Assembly (NCBI GenBank): GCA_964655005.1
Contig: CAZZKE010000009.1
Location: 1-64,000 of the forward strand
Direction: 5' to 3'
From: CAZZKE01 sp964655005
GTDB taxonomy: Bacteria > Pseudomonadota > Alphaproteobacteria > Rhodospirillales > JABHCV01
Length of the DNA: 64,000 bases
This document shows positions 18,270 to 27,709 of the stretch, piece after piece. Position 1 is the first letter of the stretch. Each line of letters begins with the position of its first letter. The position numbers were made by a program, and so were the translations under genes. The notes below the pieces were generated by a model. It ran no database searches. It was not told where the DNA came from and saw nothing but the letters and a program-made list of their open reading frames with translations.

Positions 18270-19562
18270 TCAGGCGGCCCTGCCGCTCTGGCGTTTCTGG
18301 TCGATCATCTGAAAATAACTTTCCAGGCGGTTCTTGACGTTGGCCGGCGAGAAATAGCGCGGATCGACCAGATCGGTTTCGATGAAGGCGGCCGGCTTGC
18401 CGGTGCGGGTTTCGATCTCGCGCATCATCATCAATTCGCCGGCGGCGAAGCTGTTGCAGCTTTTTATTGAATTGACCAGGAAACCGTCGGCCTGATAGTC
18501 GTGCATGGCCTTTTCGACCATATCGACGCGGGTCGGCAAGTTGCGGTTGGTGTAACAGCCGAGGCAATAATCGGCCAGGCTCTCCAGCGGATGATCCGGG
18601 TCGTGGCGGAAACCGTCGAAATCATAAACGCCGCCGACCTTGGTGTAGGTCGAAGAGACGACGACGGCGCCTTCGTCATAGAACATCTTCCAGAATTCCC
18701 GGAAACTGGTCCAGTTGGGCGGGCCTTCCACAACCAGGCGGTATTTCTCTTCGCCCATTTCGCCTTCCGGGGTGATCGGCCCCTTGCCATCGGCTATGCG
18801 CTGTTCTATTTCGCTGCGCAGCAATTTGTAATATTCGACCGCGTCCTCGGTGCCCCGGAAGGCGGTGAAGATGGGGCCGACATAATAGACGCCGCCGAAA
18901 TAGGCGTCGATGGGAGAAGGCTTGTTCTTGGCGCTTTCCAGCACCCAGACAAAGTCATCCTCGGCCTTGGCCGACAGCCTCAGGTTCTCGCGCAGACGGT
19001 CAATATCGAACTTGACGCCGCTGACTTCTTCCAGCGTCGGGATCACTTCTTCCTTCAACTGCCGGACCACATAGTCGCGCATGTTGGTCGTGATCTTGCC
19101 GTCGCCTTCGTAGGGAACGTGCAGCATCTGGGTGCGGCAGCCGTATTCGTCGCGCAGCAATTCAAACCATTTTAGGAAGGTAAAACAGCCGGTGTAGTTA
19201 AGCAGCAACAGGTCCGGCACCGGCATCGATTTGCCGTTGGGGGCGATCGAGCCCCGCGCCATATGGCCGATATCGGCCTTGACATAGGTGCAAACATCTT
19301 CCGAATGGCCCGATTTCTCGGCATCCATAATCATCGCCCCGGATTGCTTGCGCATACCGTTTTGAATGGCGTTGATTTCCGGCAGGTTGTTCAGGATACC
19401 GAAACACATGAGCAATTCGTTGAGGTTGCCCGGCACATAGGTGGATGACACCTTGCGGCCGGTTTCCCTGGCGCTGGTCAGGTCGTCGTAATTACGGGTA
19501 ATCATCTCTTTCTGCTTCAACATCGAAGCCTCTTTGATTACTTCCGGCTTTTCTGCACTCAT
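18270..19562 (-). CDS. bcrB: Benzoyl-CoA reductase (class I), subunit B
   Basis: One of two subunits of the ring-reducing module, related to the 2-hydroxyacyl-CoA dehydratase D-component family. It helps bind [4Fe-4S] clusters and benzoyl-CoA. About 430 residues with [34 protein letters not shown] and [20 protein letters not shown], which contain the conserved cysteines. The start at 19562 ([11 protein letters not shown]) has GAGG seven bases upstream; an ATG at 19568 overlapping the bcrC stop as ATGA is also possible. Size and order identify it as BcrB/BadE rather than BcrC. Confidence 0.92.
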   Translation of the reverse strand: MSAEKPEVIKEASMLKQKEMITRNYDDLTSARETGRKVSSTYVPGNLNELLMCFGILNNLPEINAIQNGMRKQSGAMIMDAEKSGHSEDVCTYVKADIGHMARGSIAPNGKSMPVPDLLLLNYTGCFTFLKWFELLRDEYGCRTQMLHVPYEGDGKITTNMRDYVVRQLKEEVIPTLEEVSGVKFDIDRLRENLRLSAKAEDDFVWVLESAKNKPSPIDAYFGGVYYVGPIFTAFRGTEDAVEYYKLLRSEIEQRIADGKGPITPEGEMGEEKYRLVVEGPPNWTSFREFWKMFYDEGAVVVSSTYTKVGGVYDFDGFRHDPDHPLESLADYCLGCYTNRNLPTRVDMVEKAMHDYQADGFLVNSIKSCNSFAAGELMMMREIETRTGKPAAFIETDLVDPRYFSPANVKNRLESYFQMIDQKRQSGRAA

Positions 19563-19564
19563 GT

Positions 19565-20734
19565 TCATGCCTCGCTCCATAGTTTGATGGTGTCGGCGAA
19601 AGTTCCCGCCTGTTCCCGAATCGGCTGCATCTGGCCGGAGTTTTCAGCGTACTTGAAAGAAATATTGGGGATGTTTTCACGGTTCAGCGCGTTGGCCAGC
19701 ATGGGCCGGTCAAGTAGCGCCGGATCGCAGAAACTGGGCGCCGCGAAGATCACGCCTTCGGCGGCCCGGTGTTGCACGGCGTCGATCAGGTAGCGCCCTT
19801 TATTGGCGGCCACGGGTTCGTACTTCGAGGCGGTTTCGCCGGAATGCTCAAGGAAAGCCACGGACAGGTTGACCAGCGGGTCGCCATCGGTGGGCACATC
19901 CTGCAACAGCCAGCGGGTAATCAGCAGATAGTCATCATCGACGATGTAGCAACCGGACAGTTCGATCGATTTGATCAGGTTCAAGGGCGGTTGCTCGCAG
20001 AATGAACCCTGCAGGATAACCCGGCAGTTATCCTTCACGGGCCGGTCTTCGGTTTCGACGGCGGCGATATATTCCTCGATCAGCCGGGAATGGTCTTCGA
20101 CCGGCAACACCATGCCGGCCCGCATCAGCAGGTACACTTCCCACGACAGCGCCTTCCACGGGGTCTTGGCGCGAAGGTCGTAGACCGCCTCGACCAGCTT
20201 GCGGTTTTCGTTGTAGAGGGCGATCGAATTCCGCAGGTCGTCGTCGGTGATCTTGCGCCCGGAAATACCCTCCAGGCCCTCTTTCAGTTCGCGCAGTTCC
20301 TGGGTGTAATATTTGCCGCCGATGCCGCCGCCGTAGTTTTGCGGTACGTCGAAATAGCGGGCATAGACCTTGGGATACAGCAGCTTCCACATCCCCGACA
20401 GGTTGCGGATAACATCGCAGACGGAAGGAAACAACATGCCATCGACGAAATCCAGGCGCTTGGTGATGGCCAGTTCGATGGTCGAGCGGGGAATCCGGCA
20501 AATGTAGCTCTGATAGTAGGCGTCACCGTGAATGACCTCCAGATTTTCGCCTCCGCCCAAAACGCCCAGCGGCAACATGCCGGCGGCGTGGATAATTTCG
20601 CGGGGCACGTAGACCGGCATGTAGCCGATGACGTGGCGACCGGGTTCGGCCTCTTTCCAGCGGCGGGCCGCGGTGAAATTCAGGTCGTCAAACAACTCCT
20701 GGCAATAATCGATGATTTCATTGACTTTTTTCAT
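19565..20734 (-). CDS. bcrC: Benzoyl-CoA reductase (class I), subunit C
   Basis: Second subunit of the ring-reducing module (389 aa), same superfamily as BcrB. Features include the N-terminal HVIGYMPVYVPREIIHAAGM segment typical of the dehydratase-D family, QSYICRIPRSTIELA and FPSVCDVIRNLSGMWK with conserved cysteines, and a C-terminal GVIFAAPSFCDPALLDRPML substrate-site stretch. Orthologue of BadD. It starts three bases after the dch stop, consistent with one polycistronic message. Together with BcrB it receives low-potential electrons from BcrAD. Confidence 0.92.
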   Translation of the reverse strand: MKKVNEIIDYCQELFDDLNFTAARRWKEAEPGRHVIGYMPVYVPREIIHAAGMLPLGVLGGGENLEVIHGDAYYQSYICRIPRSTIELAITKRLDFVDGMLFPSVCDVIRNLSGMWKLLYPKVYARYFDVPQNYGGGIGGKYYTQELRELKEGLEGISGRKITDDDLRNSIALYNENRKLVEAVYDLRAKTPWKALSWEVYLLMRAGMVLPVEDHSRLIEEYIAAVETEDRPVKDNCRVILQGSFCEQPPLNLIKSIELSGCYIVDDDYLLITRWLLQDVPTDGDPLVNLSVAFLEHSGETASKYEPVAANKGRYLIDAVQHRAAEGVIFAAPSFCDPALLDRPMLANALNRENIPNISFKYAENSGQMQPIREQAGTFADTIKLWSEA

Positions 20735-20737
20735 GGT

Positions 20738-21508
20738 TTAACTGTGTCTCCACTTGGGCAAACGTTTTTCCACGAAGGCCGCCAGGCCTTCGGGCGCGTC
20801 GTCGCTGTTCATCAGACCGTCTAGATAAAGTGCCTCAACCCGGTCGAGATCGGCTGAAACCTGTTCGGCGAAACGCCGGCGGGCGGCGGTCACGGCGAAT
20901 CTCAGCGTGCTCGCCGACAATCCGGCCAGGTGTTCATTGAAATAGGCCAGCGCGGCGGCTTGCGGGTCGGCATCGGCCCGGAAAGCAATTCCCAAACGGG
21001 CCGCCTCGTCGCCGGAAATACTGCGCCCGGACAATAACATATCCTCGGCCGCCTGTTGCCCGGCCAACCGTGGCAGCAGACAACTGGCGGCGGGCGCGAA
21101 TACCGCCAGCTTGATTTCCGGCTGTCCCAGGCTGGCGTCGTTGGCGACGAACATCAAATTGCACGACAGCGCCACTTCCAGGCCGCCGCCCAGGCACTGA
21201 CCGCCCACCGCCACCAGTACCGGCGCCGGACAGGTAAGGATTTTCTTGATCAGGGAATGCAGGGCCGAAAGCATTTCGGCGCACTGTTCCGGCATGTGTT
21301 CTTCGACGCTGGCCCCGAAGCTGAAGTGCGGCCCGTCATGATCCAGCAGCACGGCGTGCACATCGGGATTGGCGGCAACTTCGCCAAACGCCGCATCCAG
21401 CGCCGCGATCATCTTCGCATCGACGATATTCGCCTTGGCCCTGTCAAGACGCAGGCGCAGCAGCCTGCCGTCATTTTCACGCCAGATCCTGAGCGGCCCG
21501 TCAGTCAT
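20738..21508 (-). CDS. dch: Cyclohexa-1,5-diene-1-carbonyl-CoA hydratase
   Basis: Crotonase-fold enzyme adding water to the dienoyl-CoA product of benzoyl-CoA reductase, giving 6-hydroxycyclohex-1-ene-1-carbonyl-CoA. The 256 residues contain FSFGASVEEHMPEQC and the oxyanion-hole region VAVGGQCLGGGLEVALSCNL, then SLGQPEIKLAVFAPAASCLL, a combination characteristic of dienoyl-CoA hydratases in bcr clusters rather than general enoyl-CoA hydratases. The start overlaps the oah 3' end by eight bases. The position between oah and bcrC matches Thauera. Confidence 0.92.
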   Translation of the reverse strand: MTDGPLRIWRENDGRLLRLRLDRAKANIVDAKMIAALDAAFGEVAANPDVHAVLLDHDGPHFSFGASVEEHMPEQCAEMLSALHSLIKKILTCPAPVLVAVGGQCLGGGLEVALSCNLMFVANDASLGQPEIKLAVFAPAASCLLPRLAGQQAAEDMLLSGRSISGDEAARLGIAFRADADPQAAALAYFNEHLAGLSASTLRFAVTAARRRFAEQVSADLDRVEALYLDGLMNSDDAPEGLAAFVEKRLPKWRHS

Positions 21509-22646
21509 CGCCGGGGGCTTTCGGCATCAGGCTGTCGATCAGTTCCGGGGTCCACGGCACACCCTGGGCCAGGCCCTGGCGCAGCTTGACGAAATCGATC
21601 TCGCGACCGGTTTCACGGGTCCCTTCGTTAAAGGCGCGGAAGCCGGTGCGGGCCTCGTTCATCATGTTCAGGGCCAGCCATGCGCGGGAATTTTCCTTGT
21701 TGCGGTTCCAGGCGTCGAGCTTGGGCTTGCGCAGTTCTTCCAGGCTTTTGGTCATGCATTCGGGGAAGGTTTCCAGCAGCTTGGAACAAAGCGCCTCGAC
21801 TTCGGCGTCGAGCAGGCTCAGGTCCAGTTCGCCGGATTTCATCAAATCCTTGCCGGCCTTGAAGTCTTCCCCGGTTTTGAATTCGCCGTGCACGATGCGA
21901 CCGTACTGGTCGAACATTTCGTCGGTCACGACCATCGGATTGGCGACGAACCGGCCATCGATTTTCAATGCCGGAACCACCTGCATTATAATGCCCAGAC
22001 GGTAGGCCTTGTGGGCGGAAAACGGCTCGCAAAGCGTGCCCGACACCATCGCCTGTTCGCAGCCGATCATCAGCGGCAGGAAGTCGGTGGCGCCGCCGAT
22101 GGCCGCCGAACCGTGTTTCGGCCCGGCCTGGCCGAAGTTGCACAAGTCGTGGGCGAGAGAGAAATCACAGGCCATGCCGATTTCCTGACCGCCGCCGATG
22201 CGCATGCCGTTGACCCGGCAGATAACCGGCTTGTCGCAGCCCAGGATGGCCGAAACCATGTCGTTGAACAGGCGCATGTACTGGCGGTATTCCTGTGGGT
22301 TGCCGGCATAGTATTCGGCGTATTCCTTGGTGTTGCCGCCGGTGCAGAAGGCGCGGTCGCCGACCCCGGTGAAAACCACGGCACTAACCGAACGATCGAC
22401 CGAGGCGCGCCGGAAGGCGAGGATCGCCCCCTTGACCATATCGGTGGTGTAGGAATTGAATTGTTTGGGATTATCCAGCGTAATCCAGACGTTGTAGAGC
22501 CCCTCGGCGATGCTGCCGTCGGCCCGTCGGGCCGGGCGCTTGTCGTACAGGATACCGGCGACCACGGTTTCGGCTTCGGCTACGATATTGTGATCGTTCA
22601 GGGTTTCTGGTTTGGTGTTGGCGATGATTTCGTCCGTGTCAGACAT
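21501..22646 (-). CDS. oah: 6-Oxocyclohex-1-ene-1-carbonyl-CoA hydrolase (ring opening)
   Basis: Crotonase-superfamily hydrolase (381 aa) that adds two waters to 6-oxocyclohexenoyl-CoA and opens the ring to 3-hydroxypimelyl-CoA. Seen: VWITLDNPKQFNSYTTDMVK, FTGVGDRAFCTGGNTKEYAEYYAGNPQEYRQ-type oxyanion loop, and CRVNGMRIGGGQEIGMACDF, which are hallmarks of Oah/BamA. The length is close to other Oah proteins and longer than ordinary crotonases. A GAGGAG site precedes the ATG. Lies 14 bases after had. Confidence 0.94.
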   Translation of the reverse strand: MSDTDEIIANTKPETLNDHNIVAEAETVVAGILYDKRPARRADGSIAEGLYNVWITLDNPKQFNSYTTDMVKGAILAFRRASVDRSVSAVVFTGVGDRAFCTGGNTKEYAEYYAGNPQEYRQYMRLFNDMVSAILGCDKPVICRVNGMRIGGGQEIGMACDFSLAHDLCNFGQAGPKHGSAAIGGATDFLPLMIGCEQAMVSGTLCEPFSAHKAYRLGIIMQVVPALKIDGRFVANPMVVTDEMFDQYGRIVHGEFKTGEDFKAGKDLMKSGELDLSLLDAEVEALCSKLLETFPECMTKSLEELRKPKLDAWNRNKENSRAWLALNMMNEARTGFRAFNEGTRETGREIDFVKLRQGLAQGVPWTPELIDSLMPKAPGDD

Positions 22647-22660
22647 TTATGAATAACTCC

Positions 22661-23728
22661 TCATGGCGTCAATATGGCGCGACGTTGCAATTGATGGGCG
22701 TGCGCCGCTTCGAATATGGTGTTGATATCGGTCAGCGGGTGACGTTCGACAAACGGTAAAACCTTGATCTTGCCGTCCAGCACCAAGTCGATGGCGCCGT
22801 CATACAGATCGGGAGTGCAACCCCAGTTACCCAGCGCCCGGGCGTGAAAGGCCATCAGGTTGGATAACCGCAGTTCGGTCTTGTCCATGGTGAAGCCGAC
22901 CACGCTAAGGGTGGCGCCATGCACCAGCAGGCCGTATGCGGTCTGCTGGCCGGCGGCGGTTCCGGAACATTCAAAAATAAACCATTCGGTCGAACGCAGG
23001 CCGTTATCCTTGGCGAAAGCAAAGATCGCCTTTTTCAGGTCGCGACCGGAAATTTCCCTGGCGTTGAATGTTTTGGCCGCGCCGTGTTCGGCAACCGCCG
23101 CAAGCTTGGCTTCGTCGACATCTATCGCGATCACCGTCGCCCCCAGGGCCGCGGCGACCTGAACGGCGTAACCGCCGACCCCGCCGACGCCGATGACGAC
23201 AGCCAGGTCGCCGGCCCCGATTCCGGACTGGATGGCCGCCTGATAAGGCGTGGTGACGGCGTCGGCGACCACGGAAAGATCGGCCAGCTGCATCCCTTGC
23301 GCCGCCATCCGCGTTTCATCGACGGCGCACAGGCCGCGTGCCGGAACCGTGATGTGGCTGGCGAAGCCGCCCTGAATATCGTTACCGGGCATTTGCTGGG
23401 AGCGGCAGATGGTGCCCTTGCCGCGCTGGCAAAGATCGCATTCGCCGCATGGAATGACGGCGGCGATAATTACCGCCTTGCCGTTCCAGTCCTCGGCTCC
23501 GGGCCCCGTGGCGACCACCCGACCGCTTATTTCGTGACCCAGCGCCAGGGGCAATTCGTGGTTCAGGCGAACGCCATCATACAGGTAGCCCAGATCCGTA
23601 TGGCAGACCCCGCAGCCGGCGATTTCGACGACCGCATCGCCCGCACCGGGGGCTTCAATGGTGAAGTCCTGGCGGCTCATCGGCTCATTTACGGCGGTCA
23701 TTACCCAGCGGTGTGCGGCGATTGTCAT
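22661..23728 (-). CDS. had: 6-Hydroxycyclohex-1-ene-1-carbonyl-CoA dehydrogenase
   Basis: NAD-dependent medium-chain zinc alcohol dehydrogenase oxidising the 6-hydroxy-enoyl-CoA to the 6-oxo compound. The 355 residues have catalytic-zinc [16 protein letters not shown] and GHEISG, structural-zinc [15 protein letters not shown], and the Rossmann [20 protein letters not shown]. Assignment as Had rather than a general alcohol dehydrogenase rests on its place at the head of had-oah-dch-bcrCBAD. The 169 bp upstream are AT-rich and probably hold a promoter separate from, or additional to, the kor promoter. Confidence 0.9.
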   Translation of the reverse strand: MTIAAHRWVMTAVNEPMSRQDFTIEAPGAGDAVVEIAGCGVCHTDLGYLYDGVRLNHELPLALGHEISGRVVATGPGAEDWNGKAVIIAAVIPCGECDLCQRGKGTICRSQQMPGNDIQGGFASHITVPARGLCAVDETRMAAQGMQLADLSVVADAVTTPYQAAIQSGIGAGDLAVVIGVGGVGGYAVQVAAALGATVIAIDVDEAKLAAVAEHGAAKTFNAREISGRDLKKAIFAFAKDNGLRSTEWFIFECSGTAAGQQTAYGLLVHGATLSVVGFTMDKTELRLSNLMAFHARALGNWGCTPDLYDGAIDLVLDGKIKVLPFVERHPLTDINTIFEAAHAHQLQRRAILTP

Positions 23729-23897
23729 GTCTGTTACTCACCTGTTTTTGTTACGCTTTGCTGTCTTGAATTCCCTGCAAATTTCCCGTCAAGCGCCGGA
23801 AAACCTTTTCTTTCGGAGTCTAATTCAATAATTTGGTACAGTAATACCTATTTAAAACAGAGTCCATATTTTTTTGCCGGTCTTCAGGGGGGTGAAA

Positions 23898-24413
23898 CTA
23901 ATTCGGCTGCACCGGCGGGTCCGGATCTTCGTCCCAGTCGTCGTCGGGACGGGGCACTTTTTCGAGCCACTCGCCAATCAGTTCGATATGGAGCTGTTCT
24001 TCCCTCTCGAATTCGGCGGCCATCTCGCGGACCTTCCGATTTTGCGAGGTATCGACCACTCCGGCGAAAAAGGCCACCGTTTTTCGTTCGGCGCGGCGGG
24101 CCAGTTTCAATGCGTGATAGGGCATCATCATGTAATGCACTTCCCGCGCACCGGTCAGGCTAAGCACGCTTTCGCTGAAATTTTTCAGATCCCAGGGCGC
24201 GATATGGGGGATTTCCGCGTCCCCGGCCAGTTTGTCTACCTGATCCAGGTGCTTTTTCTCATCCATCGCCAGCTTGTTGAAAAGCTCCGCGACTTCATGG
24301 TTGTTGTGGACTTCCATTTGTTCGGCCAAATCGAGATAGCATTCGTAGGCCTCCGTCTCCATAACCCGGACGTGGGCCAGCAACTCTTCGACTGTTTCGA
24401 TGGTCTTGCTCAT
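23898..24413 (-). CDS. Rubrerythrin/ferritin-like diiron protein inside the benzoyl-CoA island
   Basis: 171 residues forming a four-helix bundle. Two ExxH motifs, E52-K-K-H55 (LAMDEKKHLDQVDKL) and E139-Q-L-H142 (EREEQLHIELIGEW), plus Glu residues in the first helix (VMETEAYECYLDLAEQ), fit a ferritin-like diiron site. The rubredoxin C-terminal domain of classic rubrerythrin is absent. Start at 24413 has GGGAGG nine bases upstream; a longer frame to 24476 is less likely. Between korB and had, it may remove peroxide or oxygen near the extremely oxygen-sensitive reductase; this role is inferred from context. Confidence 0.8.
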   Translation of the reverse strand: MSKTIETVEELLAHVRVMETEAYECYLDLAEQMEVHNNHEVAELFNKLAMDEKKHLDQVDKLAGDAEIPHIAPWDLKNFSESVLSLTGAREVHYMMMPYHALKLARRAERKTVAFFAGVVDTSQNRKVREMAAEFEREEQLHIELIGEWLEKVPRPDDDWDEDPDPPVQPN

Positions 24414-24453
24414 TGCCGTGTCGCCTCCCTTGTCTGTATGACGTTTCCTAACA

Positions 24454-25290
24454 CTATACCACAAATTGCCGTTCAAGGTCCTGCGGCGGCGCCGCGTCCG
24501 CCTTCGAATCCAGGCGGAACGGTTCCCGGTGGCCGATGTAAAGGACCCCCATGTTATAACCGTCGTCGGTCATCAGGCGCCTGGCCGCCCGGCCGATATC
24601 CTCGGTCGGGACCACCGGGGCGGCGTGCACCTTCTGCTTCCATTCCCGCTGATCGGGGCGGAAGGTGACGCAGGGGCTTAGAATCTCGACGAACGAAAAG
24701 CCCGGATTCCTGATCGCCTCGGCGATAACCTTTGCCGAACCATTGGGGTCGCCGGCAAAACCGCGGGCGATAAAATTAGCCCCCGAAGCCAGCGCGATAA
24801 CCAGTGGATTAAATGGCCGCAGCCCCGTTCCGCCCGGCGCCAGGGCGCTGTCCCAATCCGGTTCGGTGGTCGGCGAGGGCTGTCCCTTGGTCATGCCGTA
24901 GACCCGGTTGTCCATGACGATGTATGTCATATCCACGTTGCGCCGGCAGGCATGCAGGAAATGATTGCCGCCGATTGAAAAGCCATCGCCATCGCCGCCG
25001 GTGACCAGCACCGTCAGTTCCGGGCGGGACAGCTTGAGCCCGGTGGCCAGCGCCGTGGCCCGGCCATGCACCCCATGAAACCCGTATGTATTGAGATATG
25101 CCGGAATACGCGACGAACAGCCAATGCCGGAAATTACCGCGACGTCCTGCGGCGGCAGGGCCAGTTCGGTCAGCGCCTTGGTAATCGCCGAAAGCACCGA
25201 ATAATCGCCGCAGCCGGGACACCAGACCGGTTTGACCGTCGATTTATAGTCCCGCGCGGTCAGCGCCGGGGTGGCGGGTTGGACACTCAT
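24454..25290 (-). CDS. korB: 2-Oxoacid (2-oxoglutarate):ferredoxin oxidoreductase, beta subunit
   Basis: TPP-binding subunit of a two-subunit 2-oxoacid:ferredoxin oxidoreductase (278 aa). Cys24 and Cys27 (VWCPGCGDYSVLSAI), the later GIGCSSRIP and a C-terminal SPCVTF give the four [4Fe-4S] ligands of the two-subunit type. The TPP motif is GGDGDGFSIGGNHFLHACRRN with VMDNRVYGMTKGQ after it. Start at 25290 has GGAGG five bases upstream and overlaps the korA stop. In Thauera, KorAB regenerates reduced ferredoxin for benzoyl-CoA reductase using 2-oxoglutarate; the same job is inferred from linkage here. Confidence 0.92.
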   Translation of the reverse strand: MSVQPATPALTARDYKSTVKPVWCPGCGDYSVLSAITKALTELALPPQDVAVISGIGCSSRIPAYLNTYGFHGVHGRATALATGLKLSRPELTVLVTGGDGDGFSIGGNHFLHACRRNVDMTYIVMDNRVYGMTKGQPSPTTEPDWDSALAPGGTGLRPFNPLVIALASGANFIARGFAGDPNGSAKVIAEAIRNPGFSFVEILSPCVTFRPDQREWKQKVHAAPVVPTEDIGRAARRLMTDDGYNMGVLYIGHREPFRLDSKADAAPPQDLERQFVV

Positions 25291-27023
25291 GAGCGCCTCC
25301 ATTTTTCAATCTCGTCGGCCAGTTCACCGGCCCGAAAAGGCAATGGCCCCGACCGGCAAAAGCCGGTGACCGGGCACGGTAAGTCAAAATAACCTTTCAG
25401 ATAGTGATAGAACTGCGCCGAATGGCTTAGTTCAATCACCAGGGCCCGTTCAACGCCGCGTAGCGCCGCCGCCATCTTGGCCGGGCTGGCCGGGGCCAGC
25501 AGCCGGAGCGAGATAAGGCGAATGTCGTGGCCGCCCTGGCGCAGCGCCCAAAGCGCCTCGCGCACGGCGCCGGTGGTCGAACCCCAGGTGATGACGGCAA
25601 GTTCGCCGTCGCCTTCGATTTCCGCCCAGTGGTCGCCGAAATCGTATTCGCTGATCTTGTCCGACCGTTTATCCAGTTGCGAGACGTGATCGGAGACCTG
25701 GCTGGAAGGATTGCCGGTTTCATTGTGTTCCAGGCCGTCGGCGGTGTATTGACCGCCGGCCCGACCGGGCAGGGCCATCGGCGAGACGTCGCCGCCGCTC
25801 AGGGCGTAACGGTGATAGTCGCTGATTCCGGCGTCGGCCAGGGAACGGTGGGATACAAAAGCCAGGTCGGGCGGGCGGTCGATGACGGCGCGGGTCTGCC
25901 CGAGCAACTGGTCGGACAGCACAATCGCCGGAACCTGCATGGCCTCGGCCAGATACACCGCCCATTGGCTGGTGAACAGGCAATCGCCGACCGTGCCCGG
26001 CGCTACCACCAGATGCGGCGCATCGCCATGCAGGCCAAACACCGCGATGTTCAGGTCGGACTGTTCCGACTTGGTCGGTATCCCGGTCGACGGACCGCCG
26101 CGCATGACATCGACGATGACGACCGGCACTTCCGAAGCGACCGCCAGGCCGATCGATTCCAGCATCAACGCCAATCCCGGCCCGGATGTCGCGGTCAGCG
26201 ACGGCGTGCCGCCATAAGAAGCGCCGATAATCATGTTGATCGAGGCCAGTTCGTCTTCCGCCTGGACCAGGGCGCCGCCGACCTTCTTCAGGTTCGGCGA
26301 CATCCATTCCAGCACTTCCGTGGCCGGGGTGATCGGGTAGGCGGCGACAAAGCGGACCCCGCCCTTGACCGCGCCCATGCCGGTGGCCTCGTTGCCGCTA
26401 ACCATCCAGCGTTGATTTTCTGCCGTTTCCGGTATCCGTAGCGGCCTCGAGAATTCGAATTCGGCGGCGGCCCCGGCCCCGGCCAGAATCCCGTTGCGGC
26501 TGGATTCCAGGGCCTCGGCGGCGCGTTTCTTCAGGACTTTTTCAAGGATTCCATCGACTGCTTCATCCGGCAGGCCGATCAGGGCGGCGACGGCGCCAAG
26601 GGCGATCATGTTGGCCCTGCCCTTGGGGATGGCTTTCGCCATTTCCTTCATCGGCAGTTCGACAATTTGTGCGCCGCTGGCGGCAATGACGTCGGGTACG
26701 GCGCCCTGCGCCGGATCGGCGATAACCAGGCTTTCCGTGGACAGCGGCAGTTCGATGGCGAAACGGTCGATGTTGTGCCAGTCGATGGCGATCAGGATAT
26801 CGAAAATTTCGCCGGGGGCGTCCAGCGTATGGGCCGCCATCCGGATCATCGCGGCGGCTTCCCCGCCCCGAATTTGCGGCCCGGACGAACGCATGAAGAA
26901 GCCATACAGCCCGGCCCTGGCGGCGGCTTCAAGCAGCATGTTGCCGGCGGTGATAACCCCGGCGCCGCCGCTGCCGGTTATTGCCACTGAAAGAGAATTC
27001 TGCTCGTTTTTTTTGTTTGTCAT
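25287..27023 (-). CDS. korA: 2-Oxoacid:ferredoxin oxidoreductase, fused gamma-alpha subunit
   Basis: 578 residues. An N-terminal gamma domain (~1-190: AITGSGGAGVITAGNMLLEAA, MRSSGPQIRGGEAAAMIR) is fused to the alpha pyrimidine-binding domain (~210-578: GVRFVAAYPITPATEVLEWM, GIPTKSEQSDLNIAVFG). YPITPxT is the substrate/TPP signature of 2-oxoacid:ferredoxin oxidoreductases. The fused arrangement matches KorA of aromatic degraders. It starts the minus-strand island operon and is divergent from the 4-hydroxybenzoyl-CoA reductase operon, with a 215-bp shared control region. Substrate 2-oxoglutarate rather than pyruvate is inferred from context. Confidence 0.92.
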   Translation of the reverse strand: MTNKKNEQNSLSVAITGSGGAGVITAGNMLLEAAARAGLYGFFMRSSGPQIRGGEAAAMIRMAAHTLDAPGEIFDILIAIDWHNIDRFAIELPLSTESLVIADPAQGAVPDVIAASGAQIVELPMKEMAKAIPKGRANMIALGAVAALIGLPDEAVDGILEKVLKKRAAEALESSRNGILAGAGAAAEFEFSRPLRIPETAENQRWMVSGNEATGMGAVKGGVRFVAAYPITPATEVLEWMSPNLKKVGGALVQAEDELASINMIIGASYGGTPSLTATSGPGLALMLESIGLAVASEVPVVIVDVMRGGPSTGIPTKSEQSDLNIAVFGLHGDAPHLVVAPGTVGDCLFTSQWAVYLAEAMQVPAIVLSDQLLGQTRAVIDRPPDLAFVSHRSLADAGISDYHRYALSGGDVSPMALPGRAGGQYTADGLEHNETGNPSSQVSDHVSQLDKRSDKISEYDFGDHWAEIEGDGELAVITWGSTTGAVREALWALRQGGHDIRLISLRLLAPASPAKMAAALRGVERALVIELSHSAQFYHYLKGYFDLPCPVTGFCRSGPLPFRAGELADEIEKWRRS

Positions 27024-27200
27024 CGCGCACCCGTTGCGGAAAATTGGCGATATTCAGTATTCCAGTACCTTAATGCCGTATTTGGCGCTGCGTCAATGCT
27101 GAATAAGCCGTTAACATGGACGAAACCGCGTTCGGTTGCCAGTCTTTCAGGGATTGGTTATCAGAATTTGGTTGCCGCCATAGGGGAATCCGTCTAGTAA

Positions 27201-27225
27201 TATAATTGTTCGCCTACCAAACAAT
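27201..27225. promoter_or_regulatory. Candidate -10 element and operator before hcrC
   Basis: TATAAT at 27201-27206 overlaps an inverted repeat ATTGTT-N9-AACAAT (27205-27225), 14 bases before the hcrC ATG's region. No good -35 lies 16-18 bases upstream, suggesting an activator-dependent or repressor-controlled promoter. The dyad is of MarR-site size, and a MarR gene lies 4 kb away; a link is only a guess. Confidence 0.4.
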
Positions 27226-27238
27226 ATGAGGCGCCATC

Positions 27239-27709
27239 ATGGCCAAATCTATATTGCGCCTGTCGTTGAACGGGCAACCGAGAGAGGATGCCGTCGCCGA
27301 CAATACCCTGTTGGTCGACTACCTGCGCCAGATCGCCGGCCACAGTGGAACCAAAATCGGTTGCGATGGCGGCGAATGCGGCGCCTGTACCGTGCTGGTC
27401 GACGGCCGGCCCCGCCTGTCGTGTCTGTCGCTGGCGGTTGGTTGCGCCGGGAAAAACATTGAAACCATCGAGGGCCAGGCCGAAAACGGTCGCCTTAGCC
27501 GTCTGCAAAAGGCCTTTCACGAGCATCTTGGTTCGCAATGCGGCTATTGTACGCCGGGCATGATAATGGCGGCGGAAGGGCTGTTGCGGAGCAATCCGAA
27601 ACCGACCGATCAGGATATTCGCGAGGCGCTGGGCGGTAACATTTGCCGTTGTACCGGCTATGTGAAAATTATCGAATCGGTGCGTGTCGCCGCCCAGGTC
27701 CCGTCATGA
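27239..27709 (+). CDS. hcrC: 4-Hydroxybenzoyl-CoA reductase, gamma subunit (2x[2Fe-2S])
   Basis: Small iron-sulfur subunit (156 aa) of the molybdenum enzyme that removes the para-hydroxyl of 4-hydroxybenzoyl-CoA to give benzoyl-CoA. Plant-type cluster motif [18 protein letters not shown] and the second-cluster pair CGYCTPGMI…NICRCTGY are in place. GAGG lies eight bases before the ATG. First gene of a gamma-alpha-beta operon, the order of hbaBCD in Rhodopseudomonas rather than the alpha-beta-gamma order of Thauera hcr. Its TGA overlaps the next ATG. Confidence 0.9.
   Translation: MAKSILRLSLNGQPREDAVADNTLLVDYLRQIAGHSGTKIGCDGGECGACTVLVDGRPRLSCLSLAVGCAGKNIETIEGQAENGRLSRLQKAFHEHLGSQCGYCTPGMIMAAEGLLRSNPKPTDQDIREALGGNICRCTGYVKIIESVRVAAQVPS

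Noticed and set aside
23729..23897. Fnr box in the had upstream region (TTGAC…TCAA pieces)
   Set aside because: TTGACGGG and ATTCAAG are too far apart to form a TTGAT-N4-ATCAA site; no convincing box could be assembled.
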